Shown: positions 36,388 through 44,642, counted from the stretch's first letter. The stretch: 64,000 nucleotides of DNA from an uncultured Bacilli bacterium (GCA_934129945.1 CAKOXC010000002.1:184531-248530); one strand, 5' to 3'. Notes: generated by a model from the sequence alone, not told the origin. Translations and numbers: made by a program.

Positions 36388-36684
36388 TTATTCATCCTCT
36401 CTTACTTTAATATTTTTAGGATAATTATTACTCAATTCTTTTAATAAATTAATCATATTGTTTATAAGTTTTATAATTATCTCATCTTGTTTTAATAATT
36501 CTATAGTTAAAATATCTTTTTCTTCTTTATATATTACAGCATCTCTATCAATTTCTAATATTGCATTTACTGTAGTTATAACTATTGAAGATACACTTGC
36601 ACAAACTATATCTTTTCCATAATCATCATAATCTGCATGACCTTTAATGATTATTTTATTTTGTTCTCTATATACTTTAATCAT
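36388..36684 (-). CDS. prp: Prp, ribosomal-processing cysteine protease
   Basis: This 98-residue protein has the Prp signature: a catalytic His in IIKGHADYDDYGKDIV and a catalytic Cys in VCASVSSIV. Prp cleaves the N-terminal extension of L27. It stands in the conserved position between rplU and rpmA with gaps of two bases on each side. Confidence 0.92.
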   Translation of the reverse strand: MIKVYREQNKIIIKGHADYDDYGKDIVCASVSSIVITTVNAILEIDRDAVIYKEEKDILTIELLKQDEIIIKLINNMINLLKELSNNYPKNIKVREDE

Positions 36685-36686
36685 AA

Positions 36687-36989
36687 TTATTTAACTTCAA
36701 TTTTTTTAATAGTTAATTTAGTATATGGTTGTCTGTGTCCTTGTTTTAAACGATATTTCTTTTTAGGTTTATATTTGAAAACAATTATCTTCTTTTGTTT
36801 TCCGTGTTTTTCAACAGTAGCTACAACTTTAGCTCCTTTTACAGTTGGTTCTCCAACTTTTCCATCAACCATTAAAACATCAGTAAATTCAACATCACTT
36901 CCAGCTTCTTTATCTAATTTTTCAACATAGATAACATCGCCTTCTTGAACATAATATTGTTTTCCACCAGTTACAAATATAGCTTTCAT
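36687..36989 (-). CDS. rplU: ribosomal protein L21
   Basis: This 100-residue L21 starts MKAIFVTGGKQYYVQEGDVI and has the basic block YKPKKKYRLKQGHRQPYTK near the end. It is the first gene of rplU-prp-rpmA with a strong AAAGGAGG site. The length and motifs are normal. Confidence 0.97.
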   Translation of the reverse strand: MKAIFVTGGKQYYVQEGDVIYVEKLDKEAGSDVEFTDVLMVDGKVGEPTVKGAKVVATVEKHGKQKKIIVFKYKPKKKYRLKQGHRQPYTKLTIKKIEVK

Positions 36990-36992
36990 TTC

Positions 36993-37085
36993 TTTACCTC
37001 CTTTAAAATTTTAAGACTCGCCTATAAAGGTACTAATAAATAGATTTTTAACCTGTTAAGTGCGGTTTGAAAAGAAAGCCCTTTC
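36993..37085 (-). promoter_or_regulatory. candidate L21 leader RNA
   Basis: The minus-strand leader of rplU contains a stem GTTTGAAA / TTTCAAAC, then CCGCACTTAACAGG and CCTTTATAGGCGAGTC ahead of the ribosome site. This resembles the L21 leader of Firmicutes, believed to mediate autoregulation by L21. The match is from memory, so the call is tentative. Confidence 0.5.
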
Positions 37086-37101
37086 AAACGTTAAAATCAT
37101 A

Positions 37102-37869
37102 TCAAAAATATGTACTTTTGTCAAATTTTTTCCTTATTTTTTCTTCTTCACTTATATATTTATCATGAATTTTAAAATAATGTTTATTATTTATCTTTAA
37201 ATCATTTAATTTTTTAGTATTATTATTAATTTTTTTAAATGGCAAAGTATACATAATTCTTTCAAGTAAAAACTTATTAAAAGTATATTTTAAATCTTTC
37301 AAGTATTTAATGGAATAAAATATTAATACACTTATAATTAGATAATTATTTAAAGAATAAATTTTATTATATTCAAAGAAAATAGCAATGGATAAAAAAG
37401 ATAAAACTACAGTTAAATAATAACTAAATTTATAAGAAAATAATCTATTTAAAATATTTTCTAAAATTTTACTTCCATCTAGAGGAATTATAGGTAAAAT
37501 GTTAAAGATAGTTATACTTTTATTATAGTAATTGATGATTTCTACTGTATTTTCATTTAAAGAAAATACAGTAGTTATTAAAAATATCACTATATTTTGA
37601 AATATTACACCATTTAATGAAATTATTAAGTCTTTATTCAGATTTGAATTAATTAACTTATTTATAGTAGTTATTCCCCCAAAAGGATAGATACTTACAT
37701 TCTCTATTTTATAATGGCATAATCTGATCATTATTAAATGCCCTATTTCATGAATAATAACAATTAAAAATAAAATTATTGCATTTTTTATTAAGCCACA
37801 TATAAAACAAGTTATTAAAAAATAATAAGTAAAGCTATTTATTTTAATTTTATTTAAGATATTCTTCAT
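37102..37869 (-). CDS. SpoIVFB-like M50 site-2 metalloprotease
   Basis: This 255-residue integral membrane protease has the zinc motif IIHEIGHLIMI and the third ligand in ILPIIPLDGSKIL. SpoIVFB cleaves pro-sigma-K during sporulation in Bacillus. The position between a SpoIVFA-like gene and rplU-prp-rpmA equals the Bacillus order. The present organism may use it for another intramembrane substrate. It overlaps the upstream gene by 20 bases. Confidence 0.85.
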   Translation of the reverse strand: MKNILNKIKINSFTYYFLITCFICGLIKNAIILFLIVIIHEIGHLIMIRLCHYKIENVSIYPFGGITTINKLINSNLNKDLIISLNGVIFQNIVIFLITTVFSLNENTVEIINYYNKSITIFNILPIIPLDGSKILENILNRLFSYKFSYYLTVVLSFLSIAIFFEYNKIYSLNNYLIISVLIFYSIKYLKDLKYTFNKFLLERIMYTLPFKKINNNTKKLNDLKINNKHYFKIHDKYISEEEKIRKKFDKSTYF

Positions 37870-38458
37870 ACCCTAAATATTCATTTTCTTTATTAAAAAC
37901 TAAATATAATGTATTATCAGCTGCTTCACCAATTATAGTATCTTTAGTTATATAATCATATAATGTTACACTAACATTAGATACATTTCCATACCAAATA
38001 TCCACTCCATCACTTCCTTGAACAATGACAGTATTTTTGTAAGTATCTTTATTACCAATAAATACAACTATACCATCATAAAGGCTAGTAATAGCATTAC
38101 TTGTCATATCTAGTTTAAAACCATTTTCATATTTATCTATTTTACTATAAGAAAGTCCATCATTAAAAACCGTTTTTGTTGTTCCCTTTTCTATTTCTAA
38201 AGGTAAAACACCCCCGAATACTTTGTTATATGATTTAGAAATTTTATTAAATGACAAACTCTTCTCAAATAACTTTTCTTTATAATTTTTTAAATTTTTA
38301 TCGTTCATATTAACATAAATAGCTGAAACTAAAATAACTATTATGGCCAGTAATGTTCTAGTAAAAAGAAAAGAAATATATTTGCTTTTTAAAATATTAG
38401 AACTAACTTTTTTATTTTTATTATTTCTTAAACTTTTTATTATTTCTTCATTATCCAT
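37850..38458 (-). CDS. SpoIVFA-like protein with degenerate M23/LytM domain
   Basis: This 202-residue bitopic protein has a basic cytoplasmic region, a helix at about residues 28-50 and an extracellular beta domain (DGIVVFIGNKDTYKNTVIV, WYGNVSNVSV) related to M23 peptidases. The HxxxD and HxH zinc residues are missing, so it is not an active peptidase. Coupling with the SpoIVFB-like gene and the synteny point to SpoIVFA, the regulator and partner of the protease. Confidence 0.75.
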   Translation of the reverse strand: MDNEEIIKSLRNNKNKKVSSNILKSKYISFLFTRTLLAIIVILVSAIYVNMNDKNLKNYKEKLFEKSLSFNKISKSYNKVFGGVLPLEIEKGTTKTVFNDGLSYSKIDKYENGFKLDMTSNAITSLYDGIVVFIGNKDTYKNTVIVQGSDGVDIWYGNVSNVSVTLYDYITKDTIIGEAADNTLYLVFNKENEYLGYEEYLK

Positions 38459-38484
38459 GGTATCACCATTAAATAATATGAATT

Positions 38485-38877
38485 TTATTTTTCTTTTATG
38501 AACTTATTAAAATATAACAAACATAATATAAAATACAAGAAATAATTATTTACAATGATTGTACTAATATTTAAAAAACTTATGTTATGATTAATTACTG
38601 AATTAAATATTATAAATAAGTGATAGTTTATAATGCTAATGGCTAAAAAAACTACTATATTTTTTTTATTAAAATTAAGAATATATTTATTAATTAATAT
38701 TAAAATTATTAATATCAAAGTATTTTTAAAATAAGTATTTAAAACAAAAAAATCAAGAATTAATCCGATTAAAATTAATTTCTTATAATTTTTTTTAGCC
38801 ATTAGATTTAATAAAATAAAATAAGTACTATAACTCGTATAATTATATATTAAAAAATCTAATAGAAATAATATCAT
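38485..38877 (-). CDS. mreD: MreD-like membrane protein
   Basis: This 130-residue protein has about four or five hydrophobic helices. It directly follows mreC with an ATGA overlap. MreD is poorly conserved, so position and topology carry the call; it is shorter than most MreD proteins (about 160-170). It is part of the elongation machinery. No mreB lies in this locus. Confidence 0.7.
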   Translation of the reverse strand: MILFLLDFLIYNYTSYSTYFILLNLMAKKNYKKLILIGLILDFFVLNTYFKNTLILIILILINKYILNFNKKNIVVFLAISIINYHLFIIFNSVINHNISFLNISTIIVNNYFLYFILCLLYFNKFIKEK

Positions 38878-39542
38878 AGTTCATCATTACTTTCTTTATT
38901 ATTTAAAATCATTAAATACTTCATATCTTTTAAATTACTAATTTCTTTTACTTTGACTATTTTAGTAAGTTCATCTTTAGAAATATTAATTGCTTCTACA
39001 TAAGCTACAGGTATATTTTCTCTAATACTAGTTAAACCAGAAGTATATACAATATCACCTATTTTTATATTACTTTCACTTACTATATTGTTAATAAATA
39101 ATTCATTATTTTTACATTCTAAAATTCCATAGGTATCATTAATTTTCACTGATAATTTAAATTTATCATTATATAAAAGAATTACCTCACTACTATTTTT
39201 ATTAACTTTACTAACTACCCCAACTAAGGAATTATCAGTCACTACAGCACTATCTTTCTTTATATCATAGTCTTTACCTTTATAAACTATTAATTTGTTA
39301 TAAAAATCATAAGTATTTCTATAAATTATTTTAGTGAATATGTAATCACTTTCAAAATCATTTTTTAAATTATTTTCTTCCAGCAATTTTAAATATTCAT
39401 TTTTATAATAATCTAATTCATTTTCTTTTAAATAATTAAAATTATAATCTTTAGTTTTAAACCAACTGTATATATTTTCTTTAAATAGAAACATTATAAT
39501 AAATATTAAAAATATCCAACTATTTTTTAGTATCTTATTCAT
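38874..39542 (-). CDS. mreC: MreC rod-shape protein
   Basis: This bitopic protein of about 222 residues has a membrane helix near residues 10-25, a coiled segment, then the MreC beta domain with AVVTDNSLVGVVSKVNK and IGDIVYTSGLTSIRENIPVA. ATG 39542, after GGAG and overlapping the radC end by eight bases, is preferred to 39560. MreC links the cell wall synthases to MreB and MreD. It is a little shorter than typical. Confidence 0.88.
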   Translation of the reverse strand: MNKILKNSWIFLIFIIMFLFKENIYSWFKTKDYNFNYLKENELDYYKNEYLKLLEENNLKNDFESDYIFTKIIYRNTYDFYNKLIVYKGKDYDIKKDSAVVTDNSLVGVVSKVNKNSSEVILLYNDKFKLSVKINDTYGILECKNNELFINNIVSESNIKIGDIVYTSGLTSIRENIPVAYVEAINISKDELTKIVKVKEISNLKDMKYLMILNNKESNDEL

Positions 39543-40209
39543 GTAAATCTCCATTATCATAAAAACTATAGTATTTATTATTTCCTATTATTATGTGATC
39601 TAAAAGTGGTATTCCAATAATTTTACTAGTTTTATAAACTTGATTAGTAAATTTTAAATCAGCAACACTTGGAGTTGGATCGCCACTTGGATGGTTATGT
39701 ACTAAAATAATATAAACAGAAGAATTTTTCATTGCTTCTTTAAATATTTCACGAGGATGACTAACACTCATATTAATAGTACCAATAAATATAGTTTTAT
39801 AAGCTATTAACTTATTTTTATTATCTAAAAAAATTGCCATCAAATTTTCTTGCTTTAAATGAATTAATTTATTTTTAAAAAATTCATAAATATTTTCAGG
39901 TCTATTCAATTTTATATCCTTATCTTCTTTATATGTACTTCTAATACCTAATTCTATTGCAGCAAGTAAAGTAATAGCTTTTACCTCACCAACTCCCTTT
40001 ATTTTAGAAAGTTCTATGTATGATAAATCACTCAAAGTTTTAAATTCTTTTTTTATTTTAATAGCTAAATCTTTTACAGACATATTTTTGGTACCACATC
40101 TTAAAATAATAGCTATCAATTCTTCATCAGTTAAATTCTTTACACCATATTTTTTTAGTTTCTCACGTGGTTTTTCTTCTTCTGGTAAATCTTTAATTAA
40201 ATATGTCAT
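39535..40209 (-). CDS. radC: RadC/YsxA-family JAMM protein
   Basis: This 224-residue protein has an N-terminal helix-hairpin-helix region (LSKIKGVGEVKAITLLAA) and a JAMM zinc motif (HNHPSGDPTPSVADL) with the upstream Glu. Despite its name, RadC has no proven repair role. In Bacillus it also lies beside the mre genes. It overlaps the SPOR-like gene by four bases. Confidence 0.93.
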   Translation of the reverse strand: MTYLIKDLPEEEKPREKLKKYGVKNLTDEELIAIILRCGTKNMSVKDLAIKIKKEFKTLSDLSYIELSKIKGVGEVKAITLLAAIELGIRSTYKEDKDIKLNRPENIYEFFKNKLIHLKQENLMAIFLDNKNKLIAYKTIFIGTINMSVSHPREIFKEAMKNSSVYIILVHNHPSGDPTPSVADLKFTNQVYKTSKIIGIPLLDHIIIGNNKYYSFYDNGDLHE

Positions 40210-40625
40210 ATTATTTCATCACCATATTTTTCAATTATTTGTTTATTAATAATTTTTAGTGATTCATCATCCGAAATATTTATTAATTCAGAATATTTAT
40301 TAATATTATCATAAAGGGCTGTGTTAACATATTTTTCTTTAACATAGTAATCAATATTATTTTCTTTATAATAATTTATCATCTTAGCTTTGGCTTCTTT
40401 AGTAGATGTAATCGCATCATAAACATGATATAACTTACCATCATAAAATATTTTATTTTTATTATCACTAGCAAGTAATGCTTCATCAAAGCTTGAGTAA
40501 ACTCCGGTTTGAAAAACAGAGATTACTTTAACATTTATATTATTTTTTATAACATTATAATAATAAAATGAAACTAATAAACCTATTGCTATTGCTGATA
40601 AAACAAAGATAATCATTTTTTTCAT
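40206..40625 (-). CDS. membrane-anchored SPOR-like protein
   Basis: This protein of about 139 residues has a membrane helix at residues 3-20. An extracellular segment (VISVFQTGVYSSFDEALLAS, then DGKLYHVYDAI and KMINYYKENNIDYYVKEKYV) follows the beta-alpha-beta pattern of SPOR domains, which bind denuded glycan at division sites. ATG 40625 follows GGTGAT. It is the first gene of the radC-mre unit. The SPOR call is by pattern and not certain. Confidence 0.6.
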   Translation of the reverse strand: MKKMIIFVLSAIAIGLLVSFYYYNVIKNNINVKVISVFQTGVYSSFDEALLASDNKNKIFYDGKLYHVYDAITSTKEAKAKMINYYKENNIDYYVKEKYVNTALYDNINKYSELINISDDESLKIINKQIIEKYGDEII

Positions 40626-40730
40626 AAAAATCACCAACTACTTTATATCATTAAAATCATGCATTTTTTGTCGATTTTTGATAATTTTGTCATTATTTTT
40701 CAACTTTCTTTCATAATATATAGAAAATAT

Positions 40731-40759
40731 TTGCAAATATTTGTTTTTTTTGATAGAAT
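40731..40759 (+). promoter_or_regulatory. rpsT promoter
   Basis: TTGCAA (40731-40736) and TAGAAT (40754-40759) are separated by 17 bases, about 30 bases ahead of the rpsT start. Confidence 0.7.
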
Positions 40760-40791
40760 TAGTACTGTATTTAAAGGAGGGAAAATACTTT

Positions 40792-41055
40792 ATGCCAAAT
40801 ATTAAGAGCTCTAAAAAGGCAGTAAAAGTAATAGCTAAAAAGACTGATAATAATCATGAACTTAAAGCTAGAGTTAAAAATTCTATAAAAAACACTGATA
40901 AAGCTATTAGTGCTAATGATAAAGAATTAGCAACTACTTTATTTAAAGATACTCAAAAAAGTATCGATAAAGCTGTTAGTAAAGGATTTATGAAAAAAAA
41001 TACTGCATCTAGACAAAAATCAAGATTAGCACAAAAAGTTAAAAATATGAAGTAA
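40792..41055 (+). CDS. rpsT: ribosomal protein S20
   Basis: This 87-residue lysine-rich helical protein starts MPNIKSSKKAVKV, with the S20 blocks RVKNSIKNTDKA and KNTASRQKSRLAQKV. The frame is open upstream, but ATG 40792 has AAAGGAGG and gives the known N-terminus. It is monocistronic on the plus strand with its own promoter and terminator. Confidence 0.96.
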   Translation: MPNIKSSKKAVKVIAKKTDNNHELKARVKNSIKNTDKAISANDKELATTLFKDTQKSIDKAVSKGFMKKNTASRQKSRLAQKVKNMK

Positions 41056-41076
41056 TAATTGAATACTTCTTTTTTT
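41049..41076 (+). terminator. rpsT terminator
   Basis: GAAGTA pairs with TACTTC around a nine-base loop, followed by seven or eight T. The stem overlaps the stop codon. Confidence 0.75.
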
Positions 41077-41103
41077 AATGCTAAAATTAACATAGGTGAT
41101 AGC

Positions 41104-42057
41104 ATGAATAATAAAACTACTTTCTTAATATCAGGAATATGTTCCTTATTAATAATTTTTACAGTAGCAAATGTTAATAAAATAAGTAATTTATTAGTTA
41201 ATTCTTTAGAAGAAAATCCTAAAATTGTAAAAGAGACTAAAAGTATTTATGCTTTAAATGAAAGCTTTGATTATGTAAAAACTACTACAGATTTTACTCC
41301 ATTAAGTTTTCAAGATTTAAAAGATATAATTTATACTACTGTAGATAGTGGTTGGAATAATTTTACATTTTACTGCCCTAATGAATATACAAATTGTGTT
41401 AAAGATATAACAAAAATAACTAATGATCAAGAAATACTTACACATTTGAACAACTTTGTAAGTCCCTATAACAGTTTTTCTAATATAAAAACAACTATAA
41501 GTGATTCTGGAGAAATTACTTTAGATATCAACTACTTATATACAGAAGAAAAAATAAATGCAATTAACAAAAAAATTAATGAGATAATTAAAAATAATAT
41601 AACCGATGAAATGGATGATTATGAAAAAATCAAAACTATTCATGATTATATAATAAATAATGCAAAATATGATGTTAAACGTAATAATGACAATACCAGT
41701 GAATATGACTCTTATACCGCTTATGGGCCATTAATTGAAGGTTATGCTACATGCAATGGTTATACTGATGCAATGGCTTTATTTTTAAATAAATTTGGTT
41801 ATAAAAATTTTAAAATAGCTACTACACCTGATGATAAAAATTTAACTGGACATATTTGGAATGCTGTTTATCTAAATAATAAATGGTTGCATTTAGATGT
41901 TACTTGGGATGATCCCGTTAGTGAAGATGGAAAAGATTATTTATTACACAAATATTTCTTAATAACTGATGATGAGTTAAAAAAAGCTGATGAAGGTAAA
42001 GTTATAGTTACAGAACACAATTATTTAAAAAATATTTATTCTGAATTTAAAAATTAA
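41104..42057 (+). CDS. membrane-anchored transglutaminase-like protein
   Basis: This protein of about 317 residues has an N-terminal hydrophobic helix (residues 6-22), then an extracellular region. The transglutaminase-like core has helix IHDYIINNAKYDV, nucleophile Cys in GYATCNGYTDA, His in LTGHIWNAVYL and Asp in WLHLDVTWDDP, a complete triad. Such secreted enzymes occur in Firmicutes and may act on wall or surface peptides. ATG 41104 has AGGTGAT. It shares a bidirectional terminator with the convergent tail-collar-like gene. Confidence 0.85.
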   Translation: MNNKTTFLISGICSLLIIFTVANVNKISNLLVNSLEENPKIVKETKSIYALNESFDYVKTTTDFTPLSFQDLKDIIYTTVDSGWNNFTFYCPNEYTNCVKDITKITNDQEILTHLNNFVSPYNSFSNIKTTISDSGEITLDINYLYTEEKINAINKKINEIIKNNITDEMDDYEKIKTIHDYIINNAKYDVKRNNDNTSEYDSYTAYGPLIEGYATCNGYTDAMALFLNKFGYKNFKIATTPDDKNLTGHIWNAVYLNNKWLHLDVTWDDPVSEDGKDYLLHKYFLITDDELKKADEGKVIVTEHNYLKNIYSEFKN

Positions 42058-42087
42058 AAGAGTTCAATTTGATTTGAACTCTTTTTT
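42056..42087. terminator. bidirectional terminator between convergent genes
   Basis: AAAAGAGTTCAA pairs with TTGAACTCTTTT around a short loop, with an A run on one side and T6 on the other. It serves both the transglutaminase-like gene and the tail-collar-like gene. Confidence 0.8.
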
Positions 42088-43060
42088 ATGCTGTTCTTTT
42101 ATACATATATACTACTGTATATGGATTTTGAACACTGAATTTTTTACTAGATCCTGTACTTCCAGTATTTCCAGAAACGGTATGATTATGTAATCCTTGT
42201 TCATCAACTGTCATTTTACCATAGTAATTACTTTGATTTACTCTATCAGCAACAATAATAAAGCTGACACTACTAGATTGTGTAGTTCCCTCATTAATTG
42301 AAATACCATAACCATGCCCAGCTGGTCCAGTTAAATTATGAGTATGAGAGCCTCCTTTTGAAGTAGTAGCACTAAAATAATGACTATGACTTGGTAGGTT
42401 ATCTGTTGTTAAGGTTACTGTTTTACTTCCACCTGTATCATTTACTTTGTTAGTATTTTCTTTGTATCCTACTAAAGTTGTATCCTCTGCATATCTTACC
42501 CACGTTCCACCAAATTTATTTTGGACTTTTTCTATTGTATCATCTTCCGTTGACATATATATACTTCCTACTGGATAAGTTTCATTTAATATTTCTTTTT
42601 TTAAATTAGTTTTAAATGTATCAGTTAATGTTTCATTTAAAGCAATTAAATCCTTCTTACTCATATTTATTGGGGTTATTTCATTAGTTTCATTAGAATT
42701 AAATGATACTGTACATTTCGTACTGGTTGCTTTCATATCTGCTATTGTTACTTGCCAATTTTCGACATCAAAGGAACCAGTTACTCCATTTGTACATTCT
42801 ACACTTTCTATTTTATAATTTGTTTCATAGCTTGGAAATTTATTTGTTTCTTTTCCATCTACTAACACTGCTACTTTTACATCTCCATTTGTAAATGTAC
42901 CAATTTTTGATTTTATTACATCAAACTCTTTTTGCATTTTATATATTGCATATGATTTTGACATTACTAATGCAATCATAAATAACATCATTATTACAAA
43001 AGATATCATTATATTTTTATTTGTTAACTTTCTTTCTTTAAACTTTTTTAATTTAACCAT
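42086..43060 (-). CDS. signal-anchored surface protein with phage tail-collar/fibre-like C-terminus
   Basis: This 324-residue protein has a basic start and a membrane helix at about residues 18-35, ending SKSYAIY. A small beta domain with two Cys follows (GTFTNGDVKVAVLVDG, VECTNG, TKCTVSF). Residues from about 165 match phage baseplate/tail-fibre collar domains: YPVGSIYMST, FGGTWVRYAEDTTLVGY, DLPSHSHYFSA, a His-rich core, and the ending NPYTVVYMYKRTA. The anchor resembles the TasA-like proteins of this window. It is a likely adhesin or binding protein. Its promoter contains a G9 tract. Confidence 0.75.
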   Translation of the reverse strand: MVKLKKFKERKLTNKNIMISFVIMMLFMIALVMSKSYAIYKMQKEFDVIKSKIGTFTNGDVKVAVLVDGKETNKFPSYETNYKIESVECTNGVTGSFDVENWQVTIADMKATSTKCTVSFNSNETNEITPINMSKKDLIALNETLTDTFKTNLKKEILNETYPVGSIYMSTEDDTIEKVQNKFGGTWVRYAEDTTLVGYKENTNKVNDTGGSKTVTLTTDNLPSHSHYFSATTSKGGSHTHNLTGPAGHGYGISINEGTTQSSSVSFIIVADRVNQSNYYGKMTVDEQGLHNHTVSGNTGSTGSSKKFSVQNPYTVVYMYKRTA

Positions 43061-43095
43061 AACATTTACTCCTTCGTATTATATCTTATGGTTAT

Positions 43096-43126
43096 ATTTT
43101 ACACCCCCCCCCAGAGTGTTTGTCAA
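43096..43126 (-). promoter_or_regulatory. promoter with G9 tract in the spacer (possible phase variation)
   Basis: On the minus strand a -35 TTGACA (43126-43121) and a -10-like TAAAAT (43101-43096) are 19 bases apart, and nine of those bases are one G run (43112-43104). The spacer is two bases longer than optimal. Such a run is out of keeping with this AT-rich genome. The ATG of the surface protein lies about 35 bases downstream. Confidence 0.55.
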
Positions 43127-43133
43127 GAAAAAT

Positions 43134-43163
43134 TTGACCTTTGGGGGCGGGGTGTGTTATTAT
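43134..43163 (+). promoter_or_regulatory. promoter of antisense RNA, toxin module copy 2
   Basis: TTGACC (43134-43139) and TATTAT (43158-43163) are separated by 18 bases that include GGGGGCGGGG. The -10 and start region match copy 1; the GC-rich spacer does not. Confidence 0.6.
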
Positions 43164-43169
43164 TAATTT

Positions 43170-43267
43170 AGGTGAGAAGCAAAAAGTCTTTTAGGGACTT
43201 GATGCTTGCCACATATTTGTTTTGCAAGCACCTTTATTCAGGCTTTAAGAATAAAGATGCTTTTTTT
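43170..43267 (+). ncRNA. candidate antitoxin RNA, copy 2
   Basis: This transcript of about 98 bases is nearly identical to 7949-8041. It shares GGTGAGAAGCAAAAAG, TTTTAGGGACTTGATGC and the terminator stem AGCACCTTTATTC / GAATAAAGATGCT with T7. The differences are small changes and a few inserted bases before the terminator. It converges on the toxin gene from the other side. Confidence 0.6.
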
Positions 43268-43268
43268 G

Positions 43269-43376
43269 TTACTTATAAGTAATAACTAATATTTTTAAAA
43301 ATAAAGCTATTATTATAAATAACTGAATAAATATAATTATAAATAATCTTGAGATTATATAATCATTTTTGTTCAT
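43269..43376 (-). CDS. small hydrophobic peptide, candidate type I toxin (copy 2)
   Basis: This 35-residue peptide starts MNKNDYIISRLFIIIFIQ and ends LVITYK, a single membrane-spanning helix with charged ends. The ribosome site AAAGGTGG is four bases before the ATG. The leader contains CCACCTTACTT, which pairs with AAGTAAAGGTGG and hides that site. Copy 1 shows the matching change (CTACCTT with AAGGTAG). The peptide differs from copy 1 in most positions, while leader and promoter are almost identical, so selection preserves the arrangement. Confidence 0.6.
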   Translation of the reverse strand: MNKNDYIISRLFIIIFIQLFIIIALFLKILVITYK

Positions 43377-43472
43377 ATTATTACCACCTTTACTTCTATT
43401 TTTATAAAAACCCCCTGAATTTTAGTCCCTAAGTAAGGTGGCAAGCATCTTCTTTTTGACCATCGAGACTGT

Positions 43473-43500
43473 ATTATATAGTAATTTTTTTATATTTCAA
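43473..43500 (-). promoter_or_regulatory. promoter of toxin mRNA, copy 2
   Basis: TTGAAA (43500-43495) and TATAAT (43478-43473) lie 16 bases apart on the minus strand, with a sequence identical to copy 1 through the start site. Confidence 0.65.
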
Positions 43501-43539
43501 GGCTTTCGACAAATAGAGACAAATGTTTTAATAATGCAT

Positions 43540-43565
43540 AAAAAAATGACTATATTAATAGTCAT
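43540..43565 (-). terminator. terminator after ftsZ
   Basis: On the minus strand ATGACTAT pairs with ATAGTCAT (small loop), followed by T7. It overlaps the ftsZ stop. Confidence 0.8.
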
Positions 43566-44628
43566 CTCTATTTCTTAAAAATGATGGAATATCAAGTTCA
43601 AGATCTAAATCGTCATCAGCAACTCTTCTCTTTGGTAATTCTTTATCACCATCATATGAACTATCATCATCTGAATCTTTTGCTTTATCAAAACCTGTAG
43701 CTATTACAGTAACAATAACTTCATCAGATAAATTCTTATTAGGTATAGAGCCAAAGATAATATTTATATCATTATTTGCAAGTTCTCTAACTGTTTCAAC
43801 AGCATCTTCAATTTCAAATAATGTAAGGTTTTCACCACCAGTTATATTAATGATAGCATCTGTTGCTCCATCAATTGTAGTTTCAATTAATGAATTTGTA
43901 ACAGCTTGTCTAGCAGCATCTATTGCTCTATTTTCACCAACACCCATACCAATACCGATCAAAGCAGTACCTGATTTTTCCATAACTGTTTTAACATCAG
44001 CAAAGTCAAGGTTAATAGTTCCAGTAACTGCAATTAAATCTGAAATAGATTGTACTCCTCTATGTAGAACTGTATCTACTTCTTTAAATGCATCTTGGAA
44101 TGTAGTTGTTTTATCAATTATTTCTCTTAAACGATCATTAGGAATTATAATTAATGTATCAACATGTTTCTTTAATTCTTCAAGTCCAACTAAAGCATGT
44201 TCCATTCTTTTCTTTCCTTCAAATCTAAATGGTTTAGTAACAATTCCTACTGTTAAAGCACCAAGTCCTTGAGCTATTTCAGCAACAACAGGAGCTGCAC
44301 CAGTACCTGTTCCACCACCAAGGCCACAAGCAATAAATACCATATCAGCACCTTTTAATGCTTCTTCAATTTCTTTTTTACTTTCTAAAGCAGCTTCTCT
44401 ACCTATTTCAGGATTTGAACCAGCTCCACGTCCACCAGTAATAGTACTACCAATTTGAATTTTATTTTCGCAATGAGAACAATTTAATGCTTGTAAATCA
44501 GTATTTACAACATAAAATTCTACTCCTTTAACTCCTTCATCAATCATTCTATTAACGGCATTACTTCCACCGCCGCCACATCCAACAACTTTAATTTTTG
44601 CTATTGGGTCTAATGTTAATCCGTCCAT
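43555..44628 (-). CDS. ftsZ: FtsZ, tubulin-like division GTPase
   Basis: This 357-residue GTPase forms the division ring. GTP-binding motifs are GCGGGGSNAVNRMI and the tubulin signature GLGGGTGTGAAPVVAEI; the T7 synergy loop is NLDFADVKTVM. The acidic linker ends with the conserved C-terminal peptide LDIPSFLRNR, which binds FtsA. A GGAGAG site precedes the ATG, and ftsA lies 14 bases upstream. Confidence 0.98.
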   Translation of the reverse strand: MDGLTLDPIAKIKVVGCGGGGSNAVNRMIDEGVKGVEFYVVNTDLQALNCSHCENKIQIGSTITGGRGAGSNPEIGREAALESKKEIEEALKGADMVFIACGLGGGTGTGAAPVVAEIAQGLGALTVGIVTKPFRFEGKKRMEHALVGLEELKKHVDTLIIIPNDRLREIIDKTTTFQDAFKEVDTVLHRGVQSISDLIAVTGTINLDFADVKTVMEKSGTALIGIGMGVGENRAIDAARQAVTNSLIETTIDGATDAIINITGGENLTLFEIEDAVETVRELANNDINIIFGSIPNKNLSDEVIVTVIATGFDKAKDSDDDSSYDGDKELPKRRVADDDLDLELDIPSFLRNRDDY

Positions 44629-44642
44629 CTTTTACACTCTCC

